A stretch of 64,000 nt of DNA from Prescottella soli. GTDB taxonomy: Bacteria; Actinomycetota; Actinomycetes; Mycobacteriales; Mycobacteriaceae. Position numbers and translations under genes: made by a program. The DNA is taken from assembly GCF_040024445.1 (NCBI RefSeq), contig NZ_CP157276.1, forward strand, positions 248,001 through 312,000, written 5' to 3'. A model generated the notes under the pieces. That model was not told where the DNA came from. It did not search any database and saw only the letters and a list, made by a program, of their open reading frames with translations. This document shows positions 37,966 to 47,993 of the stretch, piece by piece. Each line of letters begins with the position of its first letter. The first letter of the stretch is position 1.

Positions 37966-40578
37966 TTACCAACCAGACTCTCGTTCTCGAGGTATCGAGT
38001 CCGCATGATCTCTCATGGGGAGGAGCCCGAACTCGCGGGCGACGGCGAGCGCCTCCCGCCTCGAGTGCGCGCCGAGCTTGCGGTAGAGGGAGGTCCGCTG
38101 CGTTTTGACGGTGGAGAGCGAGACGAAGAGTTCCTGGGCGATGGCCGGGGCGCTGAGGCCATCGGCGAGCCTGTCGAGGACGGCCTTCTCGCGTTCTGTC
38201 AGCTCGGGGCGGTGCAGGGCCGACGGATACTGGTCGGTGAACTCCGAGGCGAGATAGTCGGCCGCCGTTTCCGACGGTACGGCCGCCGACTCCTCGAGCG
38301 CGATGACGAGATCGTGCGGGACACCGGCAAAAGCTGCTCGGATGCCGGTACGGTCGGCCAGTTCGCACGCGCGCCGCCACAGTTGGGTCGCGCGATCGAC
38401 TCTGCCGAGTGCGTGCTGGGCCGCGGTCTCGATGAGGAGCGCCTCGAGATGTGAACGGGTGAAGGGGGTGCCGAGCCAGTCGTACCGGCGGCAGGTGGTG
38501 ATCGCGGAATGGTGGTTACCGGTGATCAGGTGGGTCCGTGCCACCGCCACGACCGACCACGGGGTGTCGCTGGGTGTGCGTGCCGCGAGCAGACAGGCGC
38601 GACTGCCGGACCCCGCCGCGAGGTGCGCCTCGATCTCGACGGCGGTGAGCAGGGATCGGACGAATCCACTCTCGGCGCGTTGCCGCTTGTCGGCGACCGC
38701 GGCGAGAGTCGTGAGCGCGCGGGAGGGATGGCCGGCCGCGACGGCGTGGCGGCAGCGTGCGTACACGACGAAGGGCCACAGCTCGGCGACCACCGGGAGC
38801 GGGTCGAGCTGGTCGAGAGCGGCTTGTGCCGTTGCGAAGTCGAGTCGGTCGAGTGCGGTCAGCGCCCTGGCGGTGAGCCCACCGATCCGGATCAGCGGTT
38901 CCACGGCGTCGTCGGCCGGGGGATGCGCCCGCTCGAGGTCGAGCCATTCGCTGACGCGTTCCGGCTCGCCCGCCAGTGCCCAATTGAGGGCCGAGTTCCC
39001 GGCCGCGTTGCGGGCGATGTAGGCGAGTCGTCGGGCACTGCCCTGCAGGTAGGCCAGGCGCAGCACCTCAGTCGATTCGGTGAAATCGCCGGCCAACTGG
39101 AACGTCAGCCCCCATTGCATTCGGAGGAACGGGAGGATCTCGGAGAGATCGTCGGCGCGCGTCACCAGGACCTCGCTGACGACGCGGCGGATCTGCCGGG
39201 TCAGATCGGCCGAAGCGTCGTACCGTCCGGCGAGACGCAGCATCAGCGTCTGGTGCGTGACGATGCCGACCGTCTTACCGACGTCGTCGGCGGAGGCGAG
39301 CTGTCGCAGTTCTTCGAGATCGTGCGCCTGGGTGCCCGCCCGGACGTCACCGTCCAGGCTGGCGACGAGTTCCTGTGCTTCCCGGAATCCCGGGTTGGTG
39401 TCGAAGACGTGTTCGGGGAGCATGAGGAGCACGTCGCGGAGCAGGTCGAGATGCGCGCCGACGAGTCCGATCCAGTGTTCCTCGACGAGTTCGACGGTCA
39501 GGGGCCAGTTCTCGGCCTCCATCGCGCACCGAACCGCGGCGGCGTATTCCCTCCGGCCGCGGTGGTGCAGCGCGAGCCGTGTCGACCGGGCGGCGGGATC
39601 CATCCTCTCCGCGCGCTGGATCGAGCGAAGCTCACGCCGAGCGGCGCCCGGGATCTGCCACTGCGGACCGCTCGTGGTCTCGCGGTAGTCCGCGACGCCG
39701 GAAGCCTCGAGGGCCGCCAGATGGCGGGCTGCACCGGTCCCGGATCCCAGGAATTGCGCTGTCTCGACACTGATGGTGTGCGCGGTCGCGGTGCTGACGA
39801 GGAAGTCGCGGTGCGCGACGACGTCGGGTGCGGCGAGGACGGTGGTGCGCACGTGGTCGGAGATCGACTCGGCGAGCCGGCCTTCCAGGAGTGGTAGTCG
39901 GTCCACCGGCGACGGCAGGCCGTCGGTGACGGCGCGCGCGATCTCGACGAGCGACCACATCCCGCCGGTCAGGCGGTGGACGAGATCGAGTTCGTCCGAG
40001 TGCACGGTGATCCCGCCGGCCGCGAAGAGGCCGCGAAGTTCGGTACGCCGCAGGAGCAGATCGTCGCCGCCCAGCAGGTCGTGCGTCGGATCCAGTGCGA
40101 ACGGGTCACCGAAGAGCGTCCGACCGACGACCGTCACGACGACGCGGACCTGATCGCAGCACTCGACGAGGTCGAGGATCTGTTCCTCGATCCCCGGGTC
40201 TGTGACGTGATCGATCCGCTCGAGCGCCAGCCTGACGGGGGAGCCGGTCCGGATCAGGTCGTCCCGGATCGCGGGATACGTCGTGGCGTCGATCGGTGTG
40301 GTCGACAGTGCGCCGGCAGCCGCGAGACGTTCGGCGACCAGCCGCCAGAACCGCTCGGACCCGATTCCGGCGGGCGGCGGAGGGACCAGGACGCCGGTGT
40401 ACCCGGCCGCGTCGGCGGAGCGCACCCACTCGGCTGCGAGCGCCGACTTGCCGAAGCCGTGTGGCGACCGGATGACGGTGAACGGGTTGTCACGACCTAG
40501 TCGCGCGGACAGTCGTAAGGGGGGTCGTGCCGCCATCTGGGTGTGGCAGGACTCGAGGCCGCTTCGGGGCTCGATCAT
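37966..40578 (-). CDS. Large LuxR-family (LAL/MalT-type) regulator with degraded ATP site
   Basis: This 870-residue protein has an N-terminal STAND-type NTPase (about 1-330), a long helical repeat region (about 330-790) and a C-terminal LuxR helix-turn-helix (LTEREKAVLDRLADGLSAPA, VSLSTVKTQRTSLYRKLGAH). Walker A is SPHGFGKSALAAEWV, with GKS kept. The Walker B site, LVLDD in typical members, reads LALERIDHV, so the acidic pair is mostly lost. Residual nucleotide binding without hydrolysis is a possible consequence. ATG 40578 follows GAGGAGCG. Target genes are unknown; it may control its divergent or flanking genes. Confidence 0.82.
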   Translation of the reverse strand: MIEPRSGLESCHTQMAARPPLRLSARLGRDNPFTVIRSPHGFGKSALAAEWVRSADAAGYTGVLVPPPPAGIGSERFWRLVAERLAAAGALSTTPIDATTYPAIRDDLIRTGSPVRLALERIDHVTDPGIEEQILDLVECCDQVRVVVTVVGRTLFGDPFALDPTHDLLGGDDLLLRRTELRGLFAAGGITVHSDELDLVHRLTGGMWSLVEIARAVTDGLPSPVDRLPLLEGRLAESISDHVRTTVLAAPDVVAHRDFLVSTATAHTISVETAQFLGSGTGAARHLAALEASGVADYRETTSGPQWQIPGAARRELRSIQRAERMDPAARSTRLALHHRGRREYAAAVRCAMEAENWPLTVELVEEHWIGLVGAHLDLLRDVLLMLPEHVFDTNPGFREAQELVASLDGDVRAGTQAHDLEELRQLASADDVGKTVGIVTHQTLMLRLAGRYDASADLTRQIRRVVSEVLVTRADDLSEILPFLRMQWGLTFQLAGDFTESTEVLRLAYLQGSARRLAYIARNAAGNSALNWALAGEPERVSEWLDLERAHPPADDAVEPLIRIGGLTARALTALDRLDFATAQAALDQLDPLPVVAELWPFVVYARCRHAVAAGHPSRALTTLAAVADKRQRAESGFVRSLLTAVEIEAHLAAGSGSRACLLAARTPSDTPWSVVAVARTHLITGNHHSAITTCRRYDWLGTPFTRSHLEALLIETAAQHALGRVDRATQLWRRACELADRTGIRAAFAGVPHDLVIALEESAAVPSETAADYLASEFTDQYPSALHRPELTEREKAVLDRLADGLSAPAIAQELFVSLSTVKTQRTSLYRKLGAHSRREALAVAREFGLLPMRDHADSIPRERESGW

Positions 40579-40755
40579 CGCTCCTCAGGTACGCGGTGAG
40601 CGCGCGGCGACGGTCGGTCACGATCGCATGCTCGGATAGTCAAAGAATCAATTGCATATTCGATCCAAGCCGGGACGGACAGTGTTGGGCAACTTGTCGG
40701 TAAAACTTCACCCTCCATGTCACCCATCGCGCCGACGCGGCGGGCTCGCCCGGTG

Positions 40756-42504
40756 CTACCCGAGCACCCGTCCGAACGCATCACCGAGTGCCGGACCCTG
40801 TGTCGACGGCACCGCGACGAACGTCCCGCCGCTCTGGTCGGCCATCGACTGCAGGGTCGACTGGTCACTGTTCTCGCCGATCGAGATCACATCCACGCGC
40901 ACCGGGTGGGGAGAGTTGCTCAGGGCGCTCGTCAGTTGCCGTTTCGTGGTGGAGGTGTCGTCGTTGGGTCCGTCGGTGACGAGTAGGACCGAGTTGGGTC
41001 GCCCGTCGATGAAACCGTCGACCGCGCTCTTGTGCGCGGCGATCACCGACGCGTAGGTCGACGTCGCGGTGGCCGGGCGCAGCGACTGCAGCGCGGTGGC
41101 GATCCGCTGGCGGCGATCACCGTCGGACAGCGGTCCGGTCGGGACCTTCACCACGTAGGGCTTGGTGCCGTCGAGGCCGCGGCTGTACACCCACAGCCCG
41201 ACGTCGGAGGATTCCGGCAGCGCCGCGAGCCGCGCGGACAGGGCGTCGACGGTGTTGCTCAGCCGGGTGGCGGTGCCGTCGGTGTTGCCCATGGAACCGG
41301 AGATGTCGAGCAGGATCGTCGTGGCCTGCGGGACGGCGGGATTGGCGAACGTCTGCGCCAGACGGGCGGCCGCCGGCCCCGTCGCGGGGGCGAGCGTCCG
41401 CCCGAGTGGCGGAATCGGGGTGCGGTCGGTCGCGGGCGGGGTCTTGGAGTCCACCCGGAACCCCGCGTCGACGAGGTGTTGCGCCTGATCCGGTTGGCGC
41501 ACGAAGTCCACGAACTGGGCCGCCGCGCGGCTGAGGGTCTCGTCCACCCACGGCGTCGCGAGGATGGCCGCCGGGTGGTCGGCGACGGGCGTGACGCCGG
41601 CGGGGGCGAAGGCGGTGAGACCGGACGCCGCGTTCCCGGCCGCATAGATCTGCTGCTCGGTGGCCGGGACGGCGTGGAAGGAACCGGCCGACGGGCTCGT
41701 CTGACCCGCGAGCGCGCTGATGGCGTCGGCCGCGGATGCGGGTGCGCCGTCGATGGCCTTGTTGCCGGTCGCGAGCGCGGAGATCGCTGTGGTGACCGCC
41801 GGTGATGCCGCCTGTGCCTCGTCGAGCGGTCCGGTTCCGGCATCTGCGGTCGCCGCGGCGACGGCGTCGAGCGCCTGACCGGTGGGGGAGTCGGCCGGCA
41901 GCGCGAGCTTCAGGCTGCCCCAGCCGGTGAGCCCGAGTCCCTTCAGCGAATCCGGCGAGGACTGCAGCGTCGGCAGGCTCTGCCATCCGGTACTGGACGC
42001 GTCGAGAGCGAGGCCGAGTTCGGCCGGGACCGCGAGCACCACCGGGCTGGTCGCGATCGGCTTGGGCCGGCCGTCGATCACCCCGGGCACGGTCGAGAGG
42101 CGTTCGGTGGAGGCGCTGCTCGACGGGATCCACAGCGCGGGCGCCGGACCGAGGGTCTCGTTCCACGGTCCGCGGGGGGCGGCGGCGAGCGCCTCGGCGA
42201 TCGACCCGGACGCGCCGTCGGTGACGGTCGCCGTCACGCAGTGATCCCGCACGACCGGGTGCGTCTCGTTGAAGCGGGCCGCGAATTCCCGGACCTGCGG
42301 CGCGATGTCGGGGTCGGCGGTCACGTGCAGGACGGCGTCGCCCTCGACGCACGCCCCGGCGGCTGCGGTGCCCTCGCTGCTCGCGTGGTCCCGCAACTGG
42401 AACCAGCCGACGACGCCGAGCGCGAGAACGATCACGGACACCAACGCGATGATCGGTCCCTTGCTGACGCCGCGGGCGCGCCGATCACTGCGATGCTGAC
42501 CCAC
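40756..42504 (-). CDS. Membrane-anchored solute-binding/VWA chimera (Rv1836c-like)
   Basis: This 582-residue protein has a cytoplasmic tail, one membrane helix (ALVSVIVLALGVVGWFQL, about 20-38), an extracytoplasmic solute-binding-protein-like domain (about 50-390, CVEGDAVLHVTADPDIAPQV...SPVVLAVPAELG) and a C-terminal von Willebrand A domain (about 395-580). The MIDAS motif DISGSMG is intact, so metal-dependent ligand binding is likely. Rv1836c occupies the same place next to glcB in M. tuberculosis. Ligand and partner are unknown. Confidence 0.82.
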   Translation of the reverse strand: MGQHRSDRRARGVSKGPIIALVSVIVLALGVVGWFQLRDHASSEGTAAAGACVEGDAVLHVTADPDIAPQVREFAARFNETHPVVRDHCVTATVTDGASGSIAEALAAAPRGPWNETLGPAPALWIPSSSASTERLSTVPGVIDGRPKPIATSPVVLAVPAELGLALDASSTGWQSLPTLQSSPDSLKGLGLTGWGSLKLALPADSPTGQALDAVAAATADAGTGPLDEAQAASPAVTTAISALATGNKAIDGAPASAADAISALAGQTSPSAGSFHAVPATEQQIYAAGNAASGLTAFAPAGVTPVADHPAAILATPWVDETLSRAAAQFVDFVRQPDQAQHLVDAGFRVDSKTPPATDRTPIPPLGRTLAPATGPAAARLAQTFANPAVPQATTILLDISGSMGNTDGTATRLSNTVDALSARLAALPESSDVGLWVYSRGLDGTKPYVVKVPTGPLSDGDRRQRIATALQSLRPATATSTYASVIAAHKSAVDGFIDGRPNSVLLVTDGPNDDTSTTKRQLTSALSNSPHPVRVDVISIGENSDQSTLQSMADQSGGTFVAVPSTQGPALGDAFGRVLG

Positions 42505-42599
42505 GTGGAAACCGCCTTGCCTTCTACCCCGTCGGACCGGCGCCGGACCGGCCCTGACCCACGCAGTCTAGTGACGAATACGGACATCTCGACGCACGC

Positions 42600-42629
42600 G
42601 GCCCCGGCGCCTGTGACGGTGCCGGGGCC
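42600..42629 (-). terminator. Terminator of glcB
   Basis: The stem GGCCCCGGC / GCCGGGGCC, extended by GCC/GGT inside, lies about 19 nt downstream of the glcB stop on the minus strand. No T tract is visible. Confidence 0.6.
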
Positions 42630-42647
42630 GGGAGCGCAGCGCGAGGA

Positions 42648-44831
42648 TCAGGCGTTGGCGGCCTTGTACTCGCGACGACGGCGGTGCAGGATCGGCTCGG
42701 TGTAGCCGCTCGGCTGCTTGGTGCCCTCGAGGATCAGCTCCTTGGCCGCCTGGAAGGCGATGTTGGAGTCGAAGTTCGGGGCCATCGGGCGATACGTGGC
42801 GTCACCCTCGTTCTGGCGGTCGACGACCGGCGCCATCCGCTCGAGGCTCGCGACGATGTCGGCCTCGGACACGATGCCGTGGCGCATCCAGTTGGCCAGC
42901 AGCTGGCTCGAGATGCGCAGCGTCGCCCGGTCCTCCATGAGCGCGACGTCGTGGATGTCGGGCACCTTGGAGCAGCCGACGCCCGCGTCGATCCAACGCA
43001 CCACGTAGCCGAGGATCGACTGGCAGTTGTTGTCGAGTTCCTGCTGCTTCTCCGCGTCGGACCAGTCGGTGCTGGGGGCGAGCGGGATCGTGAGGATCTC
43101 GTCGATCGTCGCGCGCGGCTTGCCCTTCAGCTGGTCCTGGACCGCGAACACGTCCACCTGGTGGTAGTGGGTGGCGTGCAGGGTCGCGCCCGTCGGCGAC
43201 GGCACCCACGCGGTGTTGGCGCCCGACTTGGGGTGCCCGATCTTCTGTTCGAGCATGTCGGCCATCAGGTCGGTCATGGCCCACATGCCCTTGCCGATCT
43301 GCGCCTTGCCCTGCAGTCCCGTCGCGAGGCCGGTGTCGACGTTCCAGTCTTCGTACGCCGAGATCCACGTCTGCTTCTTCATGTCGGCCTTGCGGACCAT
43401 CGCGCCGGCCTCCATCGAGGTGTGGATCTCGTCGCCGGTGCGGTCGAGGAAGCCGGTGTTGATGAACACCACCCGCTGGTCCGCTTCCTTGATGCAGGCC
43501 GCGAGGTTGACGGTGGTGCGCCGCTCCTCGTCCATGATGCCGACCTTGAGGGTGTTCGCGGGCAGGCCGAGAACCTCCTCGACGCGGCCGAACAGCTCGG
43601 TCGTGAACGCGACCTCCTCGGGGCCGTGCTGCTTGGGCTTGACGATGTAGATCGAGCCGGTGCGCGAGTTGTTCAGCGGGCCGTGCTCGGCGTCGATGCT
43701 CAGGCCGTGGATCGCGCACGCGCTGGTGATCAGGGCGTCGAGGATGCCCTCGGGCAGCTCGTTGCCGTCGGCGTCGAGGATCGCCGGGTTGGTCATCAGG
43801 TGACCGACGTTGCGGACGAACAGCAGCGAGCGGCCGTGCAGCGACAGCTCGTCACCGTCCGGGGTGGTGTAGGTGCGGTCGCCGTTGAGCGTGCGGGTGA
43901 CGGTCTTGCCGCCCTTGGCGAACGACTCGGACAGGTCACCGCGGTTGAGGCCCAGCCAGTTGCGGTACCCGCCGACCTTGTCGTCCGCGTCGACCGCGGC
44001 GACGGAGTCCTCGAAGTCCATGATCGTGGTGATCGCGGACTCGAGCACGACGTCCTTGACGCCGGCGCCGTCGGTGCGGCCGATCGGCGAGCTGGGGTCG
44101 ATCTCGATCTCGATGTGCAGGCCGTGGTTGCGCAGCAGCACCGACGTCGGGGAGTCCTTGTCGCCGAGGTAGCCGACGAACTTCTCCGGTTGCGCGAGCC
44201 CGGTGACGACCTCACCGCCGAGTTCGACGGCCAGCTTGTCGTCGAACACGAAGTAGCGGGTGGCTTCCGCGTGCGAGCCCTTGGCCAGCGGTGCAGCGGT
44301 GTCGAGGAAGTTGCGGGCCCACGCGATGACCTTGTCGCCGCGAACCTTGTTGTAGCCCGTACCCTTCTCGGCTCCGCCTTCTTCGGAGATCGCGTCGGTG
44401 CCGTACAGCGCGTCGTACAGCGAGCCCCAGCGGGCGTTGGACGCGTTGAGCGCGAAGCGTGCGTTGAGGACCGGGACCACCAGCTGGGGCCCGGCGGTGG
44501 TGGCGATCTCGGCGTCGACGTTCTCGGTCGCGACCTGGAACGGAGCCGGCTCGGGGAGCAGGTAACCGATGTCCTGCAGGAACTGCTTGTACTCGGCGGC
44601 GTCGATCGGCTTGCCCGCACGCTCGCGATGCCAGGTGTCGATCTGCGCCTGCAGGTCGTCACGCTTGGCGAGGAGTGCCTTGTTCTTCGGGGCCAGGTCG
44701 GCGAAGACCTTGCCCGCACCCTCCCAGAAAGCCTCGGCGCTGACGCCGGTGCCCGGAAGAGCCTCATCGTTCACGAAGTCGTAGAGAACCTTGGCGACCT
44801 GAAGACCACCGACCTGCACGCGTTCAGTCAT
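42648..44831 (-). CDS. glcB: Malate synthase G
   Basis: This 727-residue glyoxylate-shunt enzyme condenses glyoxylate and acetyl-CoA to malate. It is the large monomeric G isoform: [20 protein letters not shown] at the start, [40 protein letters not shown] and the catalytic [17 protein letters not shown] region. It matches Rv1837c in order and size. ATG 44831 starts the family-typical MTERVQVGG. It lies in the same window as mqo, though 20 kb apart. Confidence 0.96.
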   Translation of the reverse strand: MTERVQVGGLQVAKVLYDFVNDEALPGTGVSAEAFWEGAGKVFADLAPKNKALLAKRDDLQAQIDTWHRERAGKPIDAAEYKQFLQDIGYLLPEPAPFQVATENVDAEIATTAGPQLVVPVLNARFALNASNARWGSLYDALYGTDAISEEGGAEKGTGYNKVRGDKVIAWARNFLDTAAPLAKGSHAEATRYFVFDDKLAVELGGEVVTGLAQPEKFVGYLGDKDSPTSVLLRNHGLHIEIEIDPSSPIGRTDGAGVKDVVLESAITTIMDFEDSVAAVDADDKVGGYRNWLGLNRGDLSESFAKGGKTVTRTLNGDRTYTTPDGDELSLHGRSLLFVRNVGHLMTNPAILDADGNELPEGILDALITSACAIHGLSIDAEHGPLNNSRTGSIYIVKPKQHGPEEVAFTTELFGRVEEVLGLPANTLKVGIMDEERRTTVNLAACIKEADQRVVFINTGFLDRTGDEIHTSMEAGAMVRKADMKKQTWISAYEDWNVDTGLATGLQGKAQIGKGMWAMTDLMADMLEQKIGHPKSGANTAWVPSPTGATLHATHYHQVDVFAVQDQLKGKPRATIDEILTIPLAPSTDWSDAEKQQELDNNCQSILGYVVRWIDAGVGCSKVPDIHDVALMEDRATLRISSQLLANWMRHGIVSEADIVASLERMAPVVDRQNEGDATYRPMAPNFDSNIAFQAAKELILEGTKQPSGYTEPILHRRRREYKAANA

Positions 44832-45360
44832 TGAACTGCCTCACTTTTCCGGTACCAGCGGCGCCTCGGGCCACGGCCACTGTCAGGGCACATGCGGGGA
44901 CGCCGAACGGGACGACAACAATGTTACCCGGCGGTAGCTTCCGGAGTAGATCAGTCCGGTGCGGCTGCCAGGGCATCGACGAATACAGCTTCAGGAGCTG
45001 AGGCGCGTGAGGTGGGCGCCGACTGCGGTGGGACGAACGGTGCGCGTCCGAATGCAGACTCGATCATGAAAGGCGAGTTGGCCGATCGTGCACAGATGAT
45101 ACTGGCCGGTCACTGTCGCCGTGCGACGGCATGTGCGCTTGCCGACGACGCCGCGACGAGCGGCGTCGGGTACGCGGTGAGCGGTGCGGTTATCCAAGCG
45201 GGTCTCGGGCGGCGTACTCGAACAGGCTGACCTGATCTAGCCGTTCGATGCGGTTCGGCAATTGTCTGCTCTGCGTCCTCTCGCGCTGCCTGGTTCGCCT
45301 TCAGCGCAACCAGCGGTTGAAATCTTGCTCGAGGTCGCGAATGCGACATAGCTTTTCGGA
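44832..45360. other. Intergenic stretch, 529 nt, no certain gene
   Basis: The region separates divergent glcB and the DUF1801 gene and should hold both promoters. An open frame from ATG 45066 to 45230 (54 residues, MKGELADRAQMILAGHC) has weak coding character and no known family. Longer overlapping frames have no bias. No repeat or RNA structure stands out. Confidence 0.5.
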
Positions 45361-45726
45361 ATGGTGCACAGTGCTGCGAACGATGTAGACGACTACCTGG
45401 CCGAGGTGCCCGATGAACGTAGAGCCGCCCTGGCTGAGCTGCGGCACCTGTGTGTCCAAGAGCTGACGGGCTTCACAGAGGTCATGGCATACGGAATGCC
45501 TACGTATGAGCGGGACGGTGTCGCGGAGATCGCCTTCGCCAGCCAGAAGCAGTACATCTCGTTCTATCTGATGCGCAGTGATGTGCGTGAGGCGTTCACC
45601 GAACAGCTGGCGGGACACAACATGGGCAAGGGGTGCCTGCGGTTCCGCAGGCCTCAGGCCATCGACTTCGGTCTGCTACGCGATCTGCTGCGAGCAACGG
45701 CGGCCCGGCCCGGGACGGTCTGCTGA
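45361..45726 (+). CDS. DUF1801 domain protein
   Basis: This 121-residue protein of the DUF1801 (YdhG-like) fold contains DVDDYLAEVPDERRAALAEL, EVMAYGMPTYERDG and KQYISFYLMRSDVREAF, which match the family. Members are small soluble proteins of unproven function, related to SRPBCC-neighbour proteins. It stands alone between the intergenic stretch and the VOC gene; its start ATG 45361 has no clear Shine-Dalgarno sequence. Confidence 0.75.
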   Translation: MVHSAANDVDDYLAEVPDERRAALAELRHLCVQELTGFTEVMAYGMPTYERDGVAEIAFASQKQYISFYLMRSDVREAFTEQLAGHNMGKGCLRFRRPQAIDFGLLRDLLRATAARPGTVC

Positions 45727-45868
45727 CACCCCGCCTGGCGGAGTCGTCACCCCGCGCGCTGCACGGTTCACCCGTGGTGTCGGGGCGACGCGAATGCCGT
45801 CGCTGTTGACGCGGCGTCGTCCGTGACGTTTCGTGTGAGGCGAAGTTGATCAAGTATAGGAGGTACAC

Positions 45869-46225
45869 GTGAGCGACTACGACGCCAAGATGATCATGCT
45901 GTCGGTCGAGAACCTGGACGAGGCCCTCGAGTTCTACACCGGGACCCTCGGAATGACGCTGAAGTTCCGGGACGGCGCGCACTTCGCCGCCCTCGACGGG
46001 GGATCGGTGACGATCGCGCTCGCGACGGCCGTCGACCACCCGATCCCTGGCAAGGTGGTCGTCGGCATCAAGACCGCCGACGTCGACGCCGCGGCGAAGG
46101 CGATCGAGGAGGGTGGCGGTGCCATCGTGAAGGGCCCGTACGACGACGCCCACGAGCGCCGCGCGGTGGTCTACGACAACAACGGCAACGGCCTGGTCTT
46201 CTACAGCCCGCTCGCCCGCAAGTGA
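45869..46225 (+). CDS. VOC/glyoxalase-family protein
   Basis: This 118-residue vicinal-oxygen-chelate protein has LSVENLDEALEFYTGTLGMT at the start and DDAHERRAVVYDNNGNGLVF at the end, the two halves of one glyoxalase-like module. Only one clear metal-ligand His is evident, so it may be a binding protein rather than an enzyme. GTG 45869 is preceded by a strong AGGAGG. Confidence 0.8.
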   Translation: MSDYDAKMIMLSVENLDEALEFYTGTLGMTLKFRDGAHFAALDGGSVTIALATAVDHPIPGKVVVGIKTADVDAAAKAIEEGGGAIVKGPYDDAHERRAVVYDNNGNGLVFYSPLARK

Positions 46226-46276
46226 TCGAGTGACGGTGACGGCCCGCGGCGTGCGACGCGGCGGGCCGCCACCGCG

Positions 46277-46753
46277 CTATCCCTGCTGCTGGGCTGCGGC
46301 CGCGGTGAGCTGCTCGGCCGCAGCGCCGAGGTCGACGCCGTCCTCGGCGAGGGCGGGCACCAGCAGATCCATGCACTTGCCCAGCAGCACCACCAGCAGC
46401 ACGCGCAGGGCACTGATGTCGGCTGCGACGCGGGCGCGGTCGGTGCTCACACACAACAGCCGTGAGTACGCCTGCTCGACCATCTGCCACTCGCCGAGCA
46501 GACCCTCGACCAGCAACTGCGCCCGGACGACCGGCGCGGCCGCCGGGTACAACGACTCCTCGGCGGCCTTGTGCCACGGACGCAGCGTGAACTCGGCGAA
46601 GTCGACGACAGCACGGTGCGCGGCCTCGAACTCGGCATCGCCGGCGCCGATAGTCCGGAACACGTCCCGCTCCAGTCCCGCGATGTGGCCGAGCAGGTCG
46701 AACATCGTCGCCTGCAGGTCTGCGACCGCGTCATGATTCGTCGTGCCGGTCAT
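46277..46753 (-). CDS. Hemerythrin-like helical protein
   Basis: This 158-residue all-helical protein resembles hemerythrin/HHE cation-binding proteins: an early His (LLGHIAGLERD) and a His-x3-Glu motif (RPWHKAAEESLYPAA). Only part of the full seven-ligand set is visible, so a single-metal or degenerate site is possible. It is divergent from the lipoate ligase gene with 109 nt between, which suggests a shared regulatory region. Confidence 0.6.
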   Translation of the reverse strand: MTGTTNHDAVADLQATMFDLLGHIAGLERDVFRTIGAGDAEFEAAHRAVVDFAEFTLRPWHKAAEESLYPAAAPVVRAQLLVEGLLGEWQMVEQAYSRLLCVSTDRARVAADISALRVLLVVLLGKCMDLLVPALAEDGVDLGAAAEQLTAAAAQQQG

Positions 46754-46862
46754 CGATTGCCCTCTCGTACTGCGGTTTCGGCGGATCCGCCGTCGGACTC
46801 ACCCTAGGGGCCGGGGGTTCCCGCACGGCGGCCGTGTCCCGGCCACCGATACGCTTGCCGTC

Positions 46863-47912
46863 GTGCGTGGTGAGTACAAGGTTCCCGGTGGCAAGCTCGT
46901 GATCGTCGACGTCGAGGTGGAGGACGCGCGCCTGTCGCGGGTGTCGCTGTCCGGTGACTTCTTCCTCGAACCGGACGACGCACTCGACGACATCACGGCC
47001 GCGGTGACCGGCATGCCGGCCACGGCCGAGGCCGCTCAGCTCGGCCGGGCGATCTCGGAGAAGATCGGCGACGAGGTCTCGATGATCGGCTTCACCCCCG
47101 AATCGGTCGGTATCGCGATTCGCCGCGCGCTCGGTCACGCGACCAGCTGGCACGACCACACCTTCGACGTCATCGAACCAGTGGTGCTCGACCCGGCGAT
47201 GCACGTCGCGCTGGACGAGGTGATCACCCGCGAGGTGGCCACCGGGGAGCGCCGCCCGACGCTGCGGTTCTGGGACTGGGATTCGCCGCTCGTGGTGCTC
47301 GGGTCGTTTCAGTCGGTGCGCAACGAGGTGGACGAGGAGGCGGCGGCCCGGCACGGGATCGGCGTCGTCCGGCGCATCTCCGGCGGCGGCGCGATGTTCA
47401 TGGAGCCCGGCAACTGCATCACCTACTCGCTGTCGGTGCCCACCTCGCTGGTCGACGGGCTGAGCTTCGAGCGTTCGTACGAGTTCCTGGACCAGTGGGT
47501 GATGGGCGCCCTCGCCGACGTCGGCATCAAGGCCCGCTACGTGCCGCTCAACGACATCGCCTCCGAGCAGGGCAAGATCGCCGGCGCCGCGCAGAAGCGG
47601 TTCGCTGCCGGCGCGGTGGTGCACCACGTGACGATGGCCTACGACATCGACGCCGACAAGATGACCGACGTGCTGCGCATCGGGCGGGAGAAGATCTCCG
47701 ACAAGGGCATCACCAGCTCCGGCAAGCGGGTCGACCCGATGCGCTCACAGACCGGCATGGCCCGCGCCGACATCATCGCCGCCTTCCTCGCGCACTTCCG
47801 CGCCCGCTACGACACCGTCACCAGTGCCTACACCGACGACGAACTGGTCGCCGCGCGCAAGCTGGTCGACACCAAGTTCGCCAACCCGGAGTGGACCTAC
47901 CGCGTGCCGTGA
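46863..47912 (+). CDS. lplA: Lipoate-protein ligase, accessory domain fused at N-terminus
   Basis: This 349-residue enzyme has an N-terminal domain (about 1-80: GEYKVPGGKLVIVDVEVEDA, GDFFLEPDDALDDI) resembling the C-terminal accessory domain of Escherichia coli LplA or Thermoplasma LplB. The catalytic biotin/lipoate ligase domain follows, with RRISGGGAMFMEPGNCITYSL and the lipoyl-AMP lysine in QGKIAGAAQKRF. Lipoate attachment supports GcvH (in this window) and the 2-oxoacid dehydrogenases. The order is permuted relative to E. coli. The start GTG 46863 is in a region with several in-frame options. Confidence 0.83.
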   Translation: MRGEYKVPGGKLVIVDVEVEDARLSRVSLSGDFFLEPDDALDDITAAVTGMPATAEAAQLGRAISEKIGDEVSMIGFTPESVGIAIRRALGHATSWHDHTFDVIEPVVLDPAMHVALDEVITREVATGERRPTLRFWDWDSPLVVLGSFQSVRNEVDEEAAARHGIGVVRRISGGGAMFMEPGNCITYSLSVPTSLVDGLSFERSYEFLDQWVMGALADVGIKARYVPLNDIASEQGKIAGAAQKRFAAGAVVHHVTMAYDIDADKMTDVLRIGREKISDKGITSSGKRVDPMRSQTGMARADIIAAFLAHFRARYDTVTSAYTDDELVAARKLVDTKFANPEWTYRVP

Positions 47913-47929
47913 CGGCAGTGCCGCCCGCA

Positions 47930-47973
47930 AAATGACCTCCCGCACGCGCAATCGCGTGTGCGGGAGGTCATTT
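47930..47973. terminator. Bidirectional terminator between lplA and the secreted-protein gene
   Basis: A 16-bp perfect stem AAATGACCTCCCGCAC / GTGCGGGAGGTCATTT continues inward with GCG/CGC. It lies between two converging genes (stops at 47912 and 47994). T-runs at the ends on both strands make it usable in both directions. Confidence 0.85.
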
Positions 47974-47993
47974 CGGGCGCGGGAGTGGTTCGA

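Noticed and set aside
44892-45230. 112-residue open frame in the glcB upstream region
   Set aside because: No Shine-Dalgarno sequence, no known family and unconvincing codon bias in the upstream part; only the last 54 codons look mildly gene-like.
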